A stretch of DNA of 64,000 nt from Nocardiopsis alborubida (lineage in GTDB: Bacteria > Actinomycetota > Actinomycetes > Streptosporangiales > Streptosporangiaceae). This document shows, one piece after another, positions 36,799 to 46,680 of the stretch. Location of the stretch: positions 124,001 to 188,000 of the forward strand of contig NZ_JAAXPG010000001.1 of NCBI RefSeq assembly GCF_012396365.1. The letters run 5' to 3'. Within the stretch, counting starts at the first letter, position 1. Each line of letters starts with the position of its first letter. The notes below the pieces were generated by a model, which ran no database searches, was not told where the DNA came from, and worked only from the letters and a program-made list of their open reading frames with translations. The translations under genes were made by a program, and so were the position numbers.

Positions 36799-37152
36799 CG
36801 TCCTGTTGTCCGGACCCCCTCCCGCCCGGCCTGCTTTCCCTGCCCTCCCGTCGTGTTCGGAACTTCGCGGCGGCGGCCTCCGTTGACCGGTGGTCGGCGC
36901 CCGCGCACCTGCCGATCGGCCTGGGGCGGACGGTTTCCGTTTCGTGATCCAGAGGTTAGGCTCGCGGTAGGGCGCCCGCACACACCGCCCGACACAGAGT
37001 CACCTTCCCGGGGCGGGAAGGCCCCGACACGATCCGCCCCGCACACCGCGACCGGCCGTCTCAGGCCGGCCGGGCAACCCTGTCCGCCGTCCGCGGCGGG
37101 CACGGGCCGACTCCCGGGTCGGACATCCCCCGCATACAACAGGAGTGTTGTG
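36799..37152. other. Promoter region of the second LAxTG protein
   Basis: About 350 bp without a gene. TTTCGTGAT then TTAGGCT at 36955-36961 looks like a promoter core. AGGAG at 37141 is the ribosome site. Confidence 0.4.
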
Positions 37153-38520
37153 GTGTCTCCCGCCAAGCTGACCGCGCGCCGCCTCGTCCGCGGCGGCGTC
37201 CTGTTCGTCGCTCTCGGAGTGTTCGGGGCCGTGCCCGCGCTCCCGGCCTCCGCCGACCAGCTCGTCTGGGGCAACGCGCAGGCCTGGGTGGCCGACGGCG
37301 ACGTGGTCACCGGTTACTCCACCGCCACCGGCTTCGGCGGCGAGACCGAGGGGAGCGCCGCGGCCGAGGACCTCTTCGGGCCGATGGCCGCCTACCTGGA
37401 GATCGACGGCGAGAGCCACACCGTGGTCGACGCCGACAGCGCGCGCGCCGCATCCACCGTGCGGACCGCGTCCTTCCGGATGGAGGTCGCCGACCTCGCC
37501 GCCCACGGACTGATCGACGTGCCGCCGGAGGCGGACCTGCCCGAGCCCTCCGCGTCGCCGTCCCCCTCCCCGGAGGCCGAACCCTCCTCGGAGGACACCC
37601 CCTTCCGGGACCAGCCCTCCCCGGACGGCGGCGACGGCAAGGACGGCACGGGCTCCGGCGCGGAGGACGGGACTCCCCCGAGCGGTGGCTCCGCCGACGA
37701 GGGCGCCGCGGACGAGGGCTCCGAGGGCGGCGGGGACACCACCGCGGACACCGGCGACCAGGACGCCGCCCAGGCGAGCGAGGAACCCTCCGACGCCCCC
37801 CAGCGCGAACCGCAGGAGGGCGCGTCCCACAGCCCCTCCGGCTCTTCCAGCCCCTCCCCGAGCGCAGCCGAGGACGTGCTCCTCCTCGACGGGGCTTCCG
37901 CCGAGACGGTGTCCGCCGACGGCAACGCCGTGGAGTTCACCCTCGCGGACGTGACCGCCACGGCCACCGCCGGGTACGACGGCGTGACCGAGACGACCTT
38001 CGCGCACGGTGACCTGACCGCGTTCGGCGTATCCGCGGGGTCGCTGGGCGAGAACGCGGACGGGACCGTCGTGGAGGAGGTCCTGGAGGTGTTCGACGAG
38101 GACGGGGACGTGGCCCTGGAGGTGCCCGTCCGCATCCGCTTCGAGGCCAACGAGACCACCTTCCAGGACCAGGACGAGGACTGGGACGGGCGGGGGATCC
38201 GCAGCTGGATGACCGTGTGGGTGCAGGTGGGCGAGGTGGGCCAGGAGAGGGGCTTCGCGGTGGACTTCGCCGACGCGTGGGCGCTCGGGTCCACCTACGC
38301 CGCCACCACCCCGCCCTCGCCGGGCGACAAGGGGGACCCCGAGGAGGAGTCGCCGCGGCCGGAGGAGGCCGCCGGGGACGACAACCGCCTGGCGACCACG
38401 GGCAGCTCGCTCGCCGCGCTGATCACCGCCGCGGTGGTGGCGGTCGGTGGCGGCGCGGCCGCGACCTTCCTGGCCCGCAACCGCACCACCGCCATGGACG
38501 ACCGGATCGAGGACTTCTAG
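37153..38520 (+). CDS. Sortase-anchored acidic surface protein, LATTG motif
   Basis: 455 residues from GTG 37153 (GTG 37150 is an equal alternative). Signal peptide ending ALPASAD (about residue 35), an N-terminal beta domain (36-130), a low-complexity Pro/Ser/Asp/Gly linker (about 135-235), a second beta domain (about 240-375) and the sorting signal LATTG (about 414) with a hydrophobic helix and RNR. The same plan as the preceding gene with little exact identity, so an old duplication. The tail after the anchor helix (TTAMDDRIEDF) is unusually long and acidic. Sortase E substrate inferred from LAxTG. Confidence 0.87.
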   Translation: MSPAKLTARRLVRGGVLFVALGVFGAVPALPASADQLVWGNAQAWVADGDVVTGYSTATGFGGETEGSAAAEDLFGPMAAYLEIDGESHTVVDADSARAASTVRTASFRMEVADLAAHGLIDVPPEADLPEPSASPSPSPEAEPSSEDTPFRDQPSPDGGDGKDGTGSGAEDGTPPSGGSADEGAADEGSEGGGDTTADTGDQDAAQASEEPSDAPQREPQEGASHSPSGSSSPSPSAAEDVLLLDGASAETVSADGNAVEFTLADVTATATAGYDGVTETTFAHGDLTAFGVSAGSLGENADGTVVEEVLEVFDEDGDVALEVPVRIRFEANETTFQDQDEDWDGRGIRSWMTVWVQVGEVGQERGFAVDFADAWALGSTYAATTPPSPGDKGDPEEESPRPEEAAGDDNRLATTGSSLAALITAAVVAVGGGAAATFLARNRTTAMDDRIEDF

Positions 38521-38581
38521 CCGGTGCCCCCCGGGGCCCGCAGTCCGGGTGCGGCGTCCCCCGGCGCCCGGACACGCGGAA

Positions 38582-38608
38582 GGCGGGCCTCCTGTGGGAA
38601 GACCCGCC
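38582..38608. terminator. Hairpin between the LATTG gene and bldC
   Basis: GGCGGG and CCCGCC arms with partial extension, in the convergent spacer. It could serve both strands. Confidence 0.5.
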
Positions 38609-38685
38609 CTCGACCCTCGTCAGCCGCTGTCAGCGGCCGGAGCCCGTCCGGCCGTTCCCCCCGGAACCGGCACAGACAGGGGAGA

Positions 38686-38889
38686 TCACTCCGTACGCTG
38701 GCTGGGGATTCCGGCCAGCAGGGCGCGGACTTCGGTCTCGCGGTAGCGGCGGTGTCCGCCCAAGGTGCGGATCGAGGTCAGCTTGCCCGCCTTCGCCCAG
38801 CGTGTCACGGTCTTGGGGTCCACACGGAACATGGTGGCAACCTCGGCGGGGGTCAACAGGGGCTCCGCCTCGGGCGTGCGAGTTGACAT
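38686..38889 (-). CDS. bldC: BldC developmental regulator (MerR-like DNA-binding domain)
   Basis: 67 residues, nearly identical to Streptomyces BldC as I recall it: LLTPAEVATMFRVDPKTV, then RWAKAGKLTSIRTLGGHRRY. A winged helix-turn-helix with no effector domain. BldC binds AT-rich direct repeats cooperatively and delays sporulation genes during vegetative growth. Start ATG 38889 gives the family length. The long AT-rich spacer upstream and an inverted repeat at 38960-38986 suggest autoregulation. The neighbourhood (bldC, DUF3073, purM, purF) is conserved in actinomycetes. Confidence 0.97.
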   Translation of the reverse strand: MSTRTPEAEPLLTPAEVATMFRVDPKTVTRWAKAGKLTSIRTLGGHRRYRETEVRALLAGIPSQRTE

Positions 38890-38959
38890 GTGTACGGCCT
38901 CTCCTCCTGGATCTGTGTGCCGATCCTTGAGCCTTAATCCTGGCACTTGGCCCGGATGT

Positions 38960-38986
38960 CCAATATTCCCTCTAGGTCTATATTGG
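38960..38986. promoter_or_regulatory. Inverted repeat upstream of bldC
   Basis: Perfect arms CCAATAT / ATATTGG separated by 13 bp, 71 bp before the bldC ATG, within an AT-rich island in otherwise GC-rich DNA. Candidate operator or BldC site. Confidence 0.5.
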
Positions 38987-39593
38987 CATCACCCGAGGTG
39001 ATTGTACGACCACTCCAAGCAACTTTGCACGTGGGAGGCCAAAGAAAGCCGCCCGTGGCCGCGTCACGCTAAGTGATTCTAGCGACACGTTTAGTGGCAT
39101 GTGGCGTATTCGGTCAAAACTTCGTTCTCCGGCCTCGTTTTTCTCGATGCGGAGTACCCGAAGTGCTACGGCTGCCTGACCGAAACCCGGCTCCGTGGAG
39201 CGTGGCGGAGTCCCGGGCCCTCGGTGTGTGGTTCGCGTGCGGGGGAGGAGGCGGACCGGCGGGGGAGGGGCGCCGTGTGCTTCGGCTGGCGGTCGGGCCG
39301 CGCGGATTCCCCGCGTGGCAAGGGTTTCCTGATTACTGGCGGTGCTCTCTGTGATCGGTCGGCTACAGTCTATGCCGATCCCTATCGGGCGTTATGCCCA
39401 GTTTCACGACTCTTGATGTCGTGCGCGGACGACGTCCGGGCTCGCACCCTTGTCACATGCGAAAAGATCGCGGAGGAAGGGAGAGAAACCTGGTGTACCA
39501 GGTTGGTAACCGGCGTGGCGCGCACGTGTCCGCCCTCCCGGATGACGACAGAAGACAGCGGGTGCCCGCGAAAACCTGGCGACACCGTAACCC
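38987..39593. other. Remaining bldC upstream region, no gene recognised
   Basis: Short frames here have no coding look. AT-richer patches (TAAGTGATTCTAGCGACACG, CGGTCAAAACTTCG) may hold distal bldC promoters. The end of the next leftward gene begins at 39594. Confidence 0.4.
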
Positions 39594-40445
39594 TCAGTTG
39601 GCGTGCTCCAGTGCGCGCACCGACCTCCAGCGTCGGGTGAGCCTCTCGCGCAGCTCCACCACGCGTCGGCCGTCCCCCGTCGCCAGGGCCTCGATCGCCC
39701 CCGCCACCTCCGCCACCGAGTGGTCCTCGCCGAGGTGGTCGTCGCTGAGGAGGTGCGGCAGTCCGCCGTAGTCCAGTTCCAGCAGCGAGTCGGGGTGCGC
39801 GGTCAGCGACAGCCAGTCCGTCAGCTGCTCGGTGGCGGCCGACACCGCGTGTTCGCCGATGTGCTCCCGCAGCACCGCCGCCGTCTGCTCCAGCCGCCTC
39901 AGCGCCAGCGAGGTCCGCGTCAGGTACAGCAGGGTCCGGGTGGAGTCCGCCGACAGCACCAGGCACCGCTCCTGGGCCTCGAAGGGCACGAACCACGGGA
40001 TCGGCACGGTCCAGTTGCTCGACAGGATGCCCGGGCGCACCAGCGCGCCCGAGTCCCGCCACTCGCGGTAGCCCTCCTCGGCCCGCTCCGCCTCGGTCAG
40101 GGGCACGAACGCCGTGCTCAGCCCCACCGGCATCGTGCCGGTGAACTCGGTGAAGGCCCGCCACGAGCGCAGCCGGGTCTGCCAGGGGCAGACGTACAGC
40201 CGCTCGTTCACCCGCCGCAGGTAGGCGTTGCGGCTCTCCTCCGTCGGCGCCACCACCGGGGGTGTGGCCACCAGGCGGCTCAGGCTCTCGGCGTGCTCGG
40301 CCGCCAGCGCGTTGATCCGCCGGGGCCGGTCGGGCGAGGCCGCGTACTCCTCCCAGTAACCGCGATCGTACGGAGAGAAGGCGTTGATCGGCTGGTAGAC
40401 GCGGAGATAGGCGGTGTAGGGCAGCACGAACGCATCGTGGCACAT
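39594..40445 (-). CDS. Conserved actinobacterial protein of unknown function
   Basis: 283 residues from ATG 40445 (MCHDAFVLPYTAYLRVYQP). In-frame GTG codons at 40466 and 40517 are possible, but no start has a clear ribosome site. The N-terminal PYTAYLRVYQPINAF and VCPWQTRLRSW segments look like a conserved actinobacterial family next to bldC. No catalytic motif, signal or membrane helix. The C-terminal half is helical. Confidence 0.8.
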   Translation of the reverse strand: MCHDAFVLPYTAYLRVYQPINAFSPYDRGYWEEYAASPDRPRRINALAAEHAESLSRLVATPPVVAPTEESRNAYLRRVNERLYVCPWQTRLRSWRAFTEFTGTMPVGLSTAFVPLTEAERAEEGYREWRDSGALVRPGILSSNWTVPIPWFVPFEAQERCLVLSADSTRTLLYLTRTSLALRRLEQTAAVLREHIGEHAVSAATEQLTDWLSLTAHPDSLLELDYGGLPHLLSDDHLGEDHSVAEVAGAIEALATGDGRRVVELRERLTRRWRSVRALEHAN

Positions 40446-40679
40446 ATCGTTGTCTGTGGCACTCACCACGGGGTAGCCTGTGCGGCCGCCGCTACGTGCG
40501 CTCACCACATCCGTCACACCCGGGTGGCGTAGGCACGACGGGGGCCGACCAGGTACGGTTGTATGTGTACGTAAGCTGGCGCCTGTCGTCAGTCGCGTTT
40601 GACGGCCGTCAGCCCGATAGTGCGGGTTTGTAAGTGATCTGGGGTTCGTCGGAACCCAATCGTTGAGGGGGTCGAGCCA

Positions 40680-40907
40680 ATGGGGCGCGGCCGAGCCAAG
40701 GCCAAGCAGCAGAAGGTCGCCCGGAAGCTCAAGTACAGCTCCGGCGGGACCGACCTTGAGCGGCTGCGGTCAGAGCTGGGTGTCGCTGAGGACGAGGGGT
40801 CTCCCTCCGGGCCGTCGGGTCCGGATGATTCCTACGCGGATTCTCACGACGACCTGGTCGACCGTTACGCGGATCTTGCCGACAAGTACTCGGACTCGGA
40901 CAAGTAG
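40680..40907 (+). CDS. DUF3073-family protein
   Basis: 75 residues. The basic N-terminus GRGRAKAKQQKVARKLKY and acidic C-terminus ending YADLADKYSDSDK are the whole of the DUF3073 family, universal in actinobacteria near purM/purF. GAGGGGG precedes the ATG. Function unknown; the basic half may bind nucleic acid. Confidence 0.92.
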   Translation: MGRGRAKAKQQKVARKLKYSSGGTDLERLRSELGVAEDEGSPSGPSGPDDSYADSHDDLVDRYADLADKYSDSDK

Positions 40908-40967
40908 TACCCGGTAGACCGAGACCTTCAGGCCGCTCGGACAACAACCGCTGACCTGTGGCGGTCG

Positions 40968-40989
40968 CGGCTCCCGCACCCGGGAGCCG
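40968..40989 (+). terminator. First hairpin after DUF3073 gene
   Basis: Perfect 9-bp arms CGGCTCCCG / CGGGAGCCG with loop CACC. Confidence 0.7.
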
Positions 40990-41005
40990 TAGCGGACAGG
41001 TGGAT

Positions 41006-41045
41006 ATAGCCGGTGCGAACCACTGTGGTGGTTCGCACCGGCTAT
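41006..41045. terminator. Bidirectional terminator between DUF3073 and purM genes
   Basis: Perfect 18-bp arms (ATAGCCGGTGCGAACCAC and its complement) around a 4-nt TGTG loop, 15 bp from the purM stop. It serves the convergent genes on both strands. Confidence 0.85.
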
Positions 41046-41060
41046 GTTCGCGTCCGTTCC

Positions 41061-42125
<1,065 letters not shown>

Positions 42126-42228
42126 GCCAGTTCTCCTCGTGCTGTGTCGCTGTGGTGGTGCGGTCCCCGCCTCCCCTTCCAGGGCACGGCGGAGCCGCCG
42201 CACGGGCCCGTGCGGACCCGGCGGCGGA

Positions 42229-43731
42229 CTACTTGTCGCTGGTGGCCAGCGTCGATCCCTCGGGCGTGCCGCAGGACTTCTCCAGCAGGTACTTGCCCCG
42301 TGCGTCGTCGCGCACCTCGATCGGGTACACGCCGTCGAAACAGGCCCGGCACAGGTTGTCCTTGGGCACCTCCGACGCGGCGATGAGCTCGTCGAGGTCC
42401 ACGTAGGCCAGGGAGTCGGCGTTGACCGAGGCGGCGATCTCGTCCACGGACATGTTCGCCGCGATGAGCTCGGCGCGCGTGGCGAAGTCGATGCCGTAGT
42501 AGCAGGGCCACAGCACGGGCGGGCTGGAGATGCGCACGTGCACCTCGGCGGCGCCCGCGTCGCGCAGCATCCGCACCAGGGCCCGCTGGGTGTTGCCGCG
42601 CACGATGGAATCGTCCACGACCACCAGGCGGCGGCCCTCGATGACGTCGCGCAGCGGGTTGAGCTTGAGCCGGATGCCCAGCTGGCGCAGGGTCTGGCTG
42701 GGCTGGATGAAGGTGCGCCCCACGTAGGAGTTCTTCACCAGGCCCTGGGCGAAGGGGATGCCGCTGGCCTCGGCGTAGCCGACCGCGGCGGGCGTGCCGG
42801 ACTCGGGCACCGGGATGACCAGGTCGGCGTCCACCGGGTGCTCCCGGGCCAGACGGCGGCCCACCTCCACGCGGGTGGAGTTGACGTTGCGGCCCGCGAT
42901 GGTGGTGTCGGGGCGGGCCAGGTAGACGTACTCGAACAGGCAGCCCTTGGGCCGGGCGGGCGCGAAGCGCCGGGAGCGGACCCCGCGCTCGTCGATGGTG
43001 AGGAGCTCGCCGGGCTCGATCTCGCGCACGACCTTGGCGCCCACGATGTCCAGGGCGGCGGTCTCGCTGGCGACCACCCAGCCGCCCGCGCCGGAGGTCT
43101 CGCCCAGGCGGCCCAGTACGAACGGGCGGATGCCCTGGGGATCGCGCGCCGCGTACAGGGTGTTCTCGTCCATGAACACCAGCGAGAAGGCTCCCCTGAC
43201 CTGCGGGAGCAGCTCGAGGGCGGCGTCCTCCACGGAGCTGCCGCTCCTGGCCCGCTCGGCCAGCAGGTTGGTGAGGACCTCGGTGTCGGTGGTGGCCCCC
43301 CGGCGCGTGTCGGGCAGCATCGCCGCCAGTTCCGGGGTGTTGATCAGGTTGCCGTTGTGGCCGAGTGCCAGACCCCCCTCACGCGCCGTGTAGAAGGTCG
43401 GCTGTGCGTTCTCCCACACCGGGGACCCGGTGGTGGAGTAGCGGCAGTGACCGATCGCGAGGTGGCCGCGCAGGGAGTCCAGGGTCGCCTCGTTGAAGAC
43501 CTGGGAGACGAGTCCCATGTCCTTGTAGACGACGATCCGTTCCCCGTCGCTCAACGCGATGCCCGCGGACTCCTGTCCGCGGTGTTGCAGAGCGTAGAGG
43601 CCGAAGTAGGTGAGCTTGCTGACTTCTTCGCCGGGCGCCCAGACCCCGAAGACACCGCAGGCGTCCTGCGGGCCGCGTTCGAGCGGATCGAGATCCATGG
43701 TGAGCCGGCCGTCGGAGTACGACACACGCAC
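42229..43731 (-). CDS. purF: Amidophosphoribosyltransferase
   Basis: 500 residues from GTG 43731 (GTG 43725 or ATG 43698 are alternatives). The catalytic N-terminal cysteine is in DACGVFGVW after a propeptide of about 20 residues that must be cleaved. Then YFGLYALQHRGQESAGI, SLVFMDENTLYAARDPQGIRP, and the PRPP loop VVVDDSIVRGNT. Late Cys in NLCRACFDGVYP suggest an Fe-S cluster, as in the Bacillus-type enzyme. It commits PRPP to purine synthesis. Its start is 3 bp from the upstream stop, so they are coupled. Confidence 0.97.
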   Translation of the reverse strand: MRVSYSDGRLTMDLDPLERGPQDACGVFGVWAPGEEVSKLTYFGLYALQHRGQESAGIALSDGERIVVYKDMGLVSQVFNEATLDSLRGHLAIGHCRYSTTGSPVWENAQPTFYTAREGGLALGHNGNLINTPELAAMLPDTRRGATTDTEVLTNLLAERARSGSSVEDAALELLPQVRGAFSLVFMDENTLYAARDPQGIRPFVLGRLGETSGAGGWVVASETAALDIVGAKVVREIEPGELLTIDERGVRSRRFAPARPKGCLFEYVYLARPDTTIAGRNVNSTRVEVGRRLAREHPVDADLVIPVPESGTPAAVGYAEASGIPFAQGLVKNSYVGRTFIQPSQTLRQLGIRLKLNPLRDVIEGRRLVVVDDSIVRGNTQRALVRMLRDAGAAEVHVRISSPPVLWPCYYGIDFATRAELIAANMSVDEIAASVNADSLAYVDLDELIAASEVPKDNLCRACFDGVYPIEVRDDARGKYLLEKSCGTPEGSTLATSDK

Positions 43732-43734
43732 AGC

Positions 43735-44211
43735 TTAGTGCCTGGCTGTCGGCCGGGCACCACCCGGGGGAGGTACCGGCCACAGGGGCAGGTGCCCGGA
43801 CAGGTCGGAGCGCACGCCGCTGGCCCGCACCAGGTGCTCGGACACCGCCCGTTCCCAGGGGGTGCGGCCGGTGGCCACGCGCAGCCAGGTGAGAGGGTCG
43901 GTCTCGACGACGCCCGGCGGGGTGCCGCGGGTGTGGCGGGGGCCCTCGACGGCCTGCACGGCGCCGTACGGCGGTACGCGCACCTCCAGGGTGTGACCGG
44001 GGGCACGGTCCGCGAGCACCGCCAGGGTGCCCCGCACGGCGGCCTTGAGGGCCGCGCGCACGGGCTCCTCGGCGCGCAGCACGGCCTCGGCGCAGGCGGC
44101 GACGGCGGCCTCGTCGTCCCCCTCGAAGGGGGCCTCTCCCAGTTCGGAGAGCTGTTCGTCCAGGGACGCGCGGAGGCGCCGCACGGCGCTCGCGCTCAGG
44201 GCGGAAGGCAT
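43735..44211 (-). CDS. SCP2/sterol-carrier-like protein upstream of purF
   Basis: 158 residues from ATG 44211. There is no ribosome site; TAGGCT lies 7 nt upstream, so it is likely leaderless. A basic helical N-terminus precedes a mixed alpha/beta domain with LEVRVPPYGAVQAV and the tail DPLTWLRVATGRTPWERAV, typical of the small proteins annotated as sterol carrier family next to purF in actinomycetes. Ligand unknown. Confidence 0.8.
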   Translation of the reverse strand: MPSALSASAVRRLRASLDEQLSELGEAPFEGDDEAAVAACAEAVLRAEEPVRAALKAAVRGTLAVLADRAPGHTLEVRVPPYGAVQAVEGPRHTRGTPPGVVETDPLTWLRVATGRTPWERAVSEHLVRASGVRSDLSGHLPLWPVPPPGGARPTARH

Positions 44212-44636
44212 GGAGGTGAGCCTACGGGCCCCGACCTGCGGCGCGGCCGGGTGATCGGATGGATGAACGGAGGGGGTACTTGTTATTGCGGGCAAATAGA
44301 CCGAAGGTGGACATCGAAGAATGCCGGTGGAACTGTCCACCGGTCTCCGCTCAATTGGGTGATTCCTGTCTCAGCGTGACGCTGGCCAGCGAGAGCGGGA
44401 CACGGTAGCGTCCCGAACCGTCCCGGTGTTGTCGAGATTGGGAGGATTGCGATGGACCCCGCACCCCCAGGGTGTTCCACGCGGTGGCACCGTCAGATGA
44501 ATAAGCGGTGACTAAGTCCGTGCCAGCCCAACCCCTCGGCGCCGGTCCGGCGCCGCCCAGCCCGGCCGCGCCGGACCAACTGGCCGACGCGCTTAACATC
44601 CACCAAGGAACACCACCGCACCATCGGGAGAACGAC
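44212..44636. other. Divergent spacer with a short frame before the DUF47 gene
   Basis: 425 bp. A 19-codon frame starts at ATG 44452 with GGGAGGA 6 nt upstream and ends at 44511, overlapping an in-frame GTG (44508) of the DUF47 reading frame. It could be a leader, but the extra 43 residues from 44508 look unlike DUF47. The inverted sequence GGTGGA-ACTG-TCCACC (44329-44344) is also present. Confidence 0.35.
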
Positions 44637-45254
44637 GTGCGCCTGCGCTTGCGCCCGCGTGATGACAGTTACTACGAGATGTTCACCGACTCGGCGAACA
44701 ACCTGGTCATCGCGGCCCGCCTGCTGGTGGAGCTGATGAGTGACGGAGCCGATCGCGAGGCCATCACCGAGAAGATGCGTGCCTGTGAGCACGCGGGTGA
44801 CGACGCCACCCACGCGATCATGCGACGCCTCAACAAGAGCTCGGGGACACCCATCCACCGGGAGGACATCTACCGTCTGGCCTCCAACCTGGACGATGTG
44901 ATGGATTCCATGGAGGCCGCCGTCGACCTCATCGGCCTGTACGGCCTGGAGCGCCTCCCCAAGGGGATCATCGACCAGATCGAGGTGCTGGAGCGCGCCG
45001 CCGAGCTGACCGCCGAGGCGATGCCCCGCCTGCGCACGCTGGAGGACCTGACCCGGTACTGGATCGAGATCAACCAACTGGAGAACCAGGCGGACCGCAT
45101 CTACCGCAAGCTCCTCGCCCGCCTGTTCAGCGGGGAGTACGACGCCCTGACCGTCCTCAAGCTCAAGGACGTCATCGAGGAGCTGGAGACCGCCGCGGAC
45201 GCGTTCGAGCACGTCGCGAACACGGTGGAGACCATCGTCGTCAAGAACGGCTGA
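44637..45254 (+). CDS. PhoU-like DUF47 protein (Pit transporter accessory)
   Basis: 205 residues from GTG 44637 with GGGAG 7 nt upstream. Helical PhoU-like bundle: DSYYEMFTDSANNLVIAARLL, ACEHAGDDATHAIMRRLN, HREDIYRLASNLDDVMDSMEAAVDL. In most actinobacteria this gene is followed by the Pit low-affinity phosphate transporter; here it is followed by a repeat element and a leftward gene. It may regulate a Pit or the nearby Pst system from a distance. Confidence 0.9.
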   Translation: MRLRLRPRDDSYYEMFTDSANNLVIAARLLVELMSDGADREAITEKMRACEHAGDDATHAIMRRLNKSSGTPIHREDIYRLASNLDDVMDSMEAAVDLIGLYGLERLPKGIIDQIEVLERAAELTAEAMPRLRTLEDLTRYWIEINQLENQADRIYRKLLARLFSGEYDALTVLKLKDVIEELETAADAFEHVANTVETIVVKNG

Positions 45255-45500
45255 GGCCCCGGCCCCCGAACCTGCCCGGTGGGGACCAGCGGCGGGCGGG
45301 AGGTGTGCGCTCCCCGCCCGCCGAAGAGCTCCGGAGCCCCTGGGGCGTCCCGCCGCCCGCCTCGTCCGGGTACTCCTCGTACCCGGCCCCGTCGCCCGCC
45401 TGACCTCGGCTGACCCGCGAGCTCGGGTCTTGCGGAACACGGTCAGGATGATGGTGCGTCGTTCCTCAGCGGGCTGGCCGGAACCGTTGCTGGTGTGACA

Positions 45501-45589
45501 CAAGGGCTCTGACCTGCGCTGATCTTGTACTTGTAGCCGCTGTCGGCGCTCGAACCCCGCTATAAGTACAAGATCACAGCGAAGGGGAC
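45501..45589. repeat. Dispersed hairpin repeat, copy 2 (inverted relative to copy 1)
   Basis: Stem arms 45520-45537 (TGATCTTGTACTTGTAGC) and 45559-45576 with one G-U type mismatch. The flanks CAAGGGCTCTGACCTGCG and GCGAAGGGGA are the reverse complement of those around copy 1 at 5391-5479. Again it lies between convergent genes. The rest of the 45255-45647 spacer holds nothing else recognised. Confidence 0.8.
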
Positions 45590-45647
45590 GGGTCGGTGAC
45601 CCTTCCCGGTCATCGCAGAAGGTGTCCGGAAACCGGGAGGCCGGGGT

Positions 45648-46613
45648 CTACAGGCCGGTGATGACCCGGTTCGGGGCGGTGCGCCGGGACAGCAGACCGG
45701 CGAGGAGGTCGAAGAACCCGTCGGCGTCGATCTCCTCGACCACCGTCGCGTTCGCCTCCAGTCCGTGCACGCCCCAGGACATGGCCGAGTATCCGCGTGT
45801 GAGCTCCCCGGCGGTCTCCACGTCCACGTGGTACCGCGCGGAGCGGCGCACCAGCTCCGGGTGGAGCAGCACCGCGGCGGTCAGGGAGTCGGGGTGGGTG
45901 GTGCCGTCGATGCCCACCCTGCGGTCGAACTCCAGCGTCGCGGCGCACACGCGCCCGAAGAAGTCCGACAGCGGGGTGCCGAGGGCGGCGAGGGCCTCCA
46001 GCCGCTCCTGGCCGAACACGGCCTGGCGCAGCGTCAGCGGGTCCCAGGGGACCACGGTGATCTCGAAGCCCGCCGCGAACACGGCCTTGGCCGACTCCGG
46101 GTCCACGTAGAAGTTGAACTCCGCGGCGGCGGTGATGTTGCCGCGGCCGTTGTTGGACCCGCCCATGACGTAGAGGGCGCCGACGTTGCGGGCGAAGTCG
46201 GGGTCCTTGGCGGCCGCCATCGCGATGTTGGTCAGCGGCCCGATCGCCACCACCGACAGCTCACCGGGGTTCTCCGCGGCCAGCCGGACCAGGGCGTCCA
46301 CCGCGTGCTCGCGCTCGGTCTCCAGCCCCGAGACGTCCATGGACAGGCCTCCCGACCCGTCGCCGTGCACGTTCTCCGCGCTCACCCACGGGCGCACGAG
46401 CGGACGGCGGCAGCCCAGGTGCACGGGTACCTCGCCCAGGCGGCCTGCCACGCTGAGGGTGAGGAAGGCGTTGCGCACCTGCTGGTCGAAGCCGACGTTC
46501 CCCGCGACCATGGTGACGGCTCGCAGGTCCGCCTCGGGGTCCAGCAGCCCGACGAGGAGGGCAACGCAGTCGTCCTGCGCGGTGTCGGTGTCGATCACCA
46601 GGGGTGTGGTCAC
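45648..46613 (-). CDS. Nucleoside hydrolase (IUNH family)
   Basis: 321 residues. The N-terminal calcium-binding motif DTDTAQDD (residues 8-15) is the DxDxxxDD signature. VAGNVGFDQQVRNA, IGPLTNIAMAA, YVMGG and EFNFYVDPESAKAVF follow, with late His in DGTTHPDSLTAAV. It cleaves purine or pyrimidine ribonucleosides to base and ribose. Substrate preference is not readable. The promoter region lies within or beyond the tandem repeat array. Confidence 0.93.
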   Translation of the reverse strand: MTTPLVIDTDTAQDDCVALLVGLLDPEADLRAVTMVAGNVGFDQQVRNAFLTLSVAGRLGEVPVHLGCRRPLVRPWVSAENVHGDGSGGLSMDVSGLETEREHAVDALVRLAAENPGELSVVAIGPLTNIAMAAAKDPDFARNVGALYVMGGSNNGRGNITAAAEFNFYVDPESAKAVFAAGFEITVVPWDPLTLRQAVFGQERLEALAALGTPLSDFFGRVCAATLEFDRRVGIDGTTHPDSLTAAVLLHPELVRRSARYHVDVETAGELTRGYSAMSWGVHGLEANATVVEEIDADGFFDLLAGLLSRRTAPNRVITGL

Positions 46614-46680
46614 GCCTGTCCTCGTGTTCTCTCGTCAGCGTGGGTTTCCGGGCGTTGCCGGCGGGTCCCTACCGGGCCAC

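Noticed and set aside
39101-39640. Plus-strand frame of 179 codons in the bldC upstream region
   Set aside because: It overlaps the end of a conserved gene, lacks a ribosome site, and has irregular codon use and no recognisable domain.
44508-44636. N-terminal extension of the DUF47 protein
   Set aside because: The extra 43 residues are unlike the family, and GTG 44637 has a good ribosome site.
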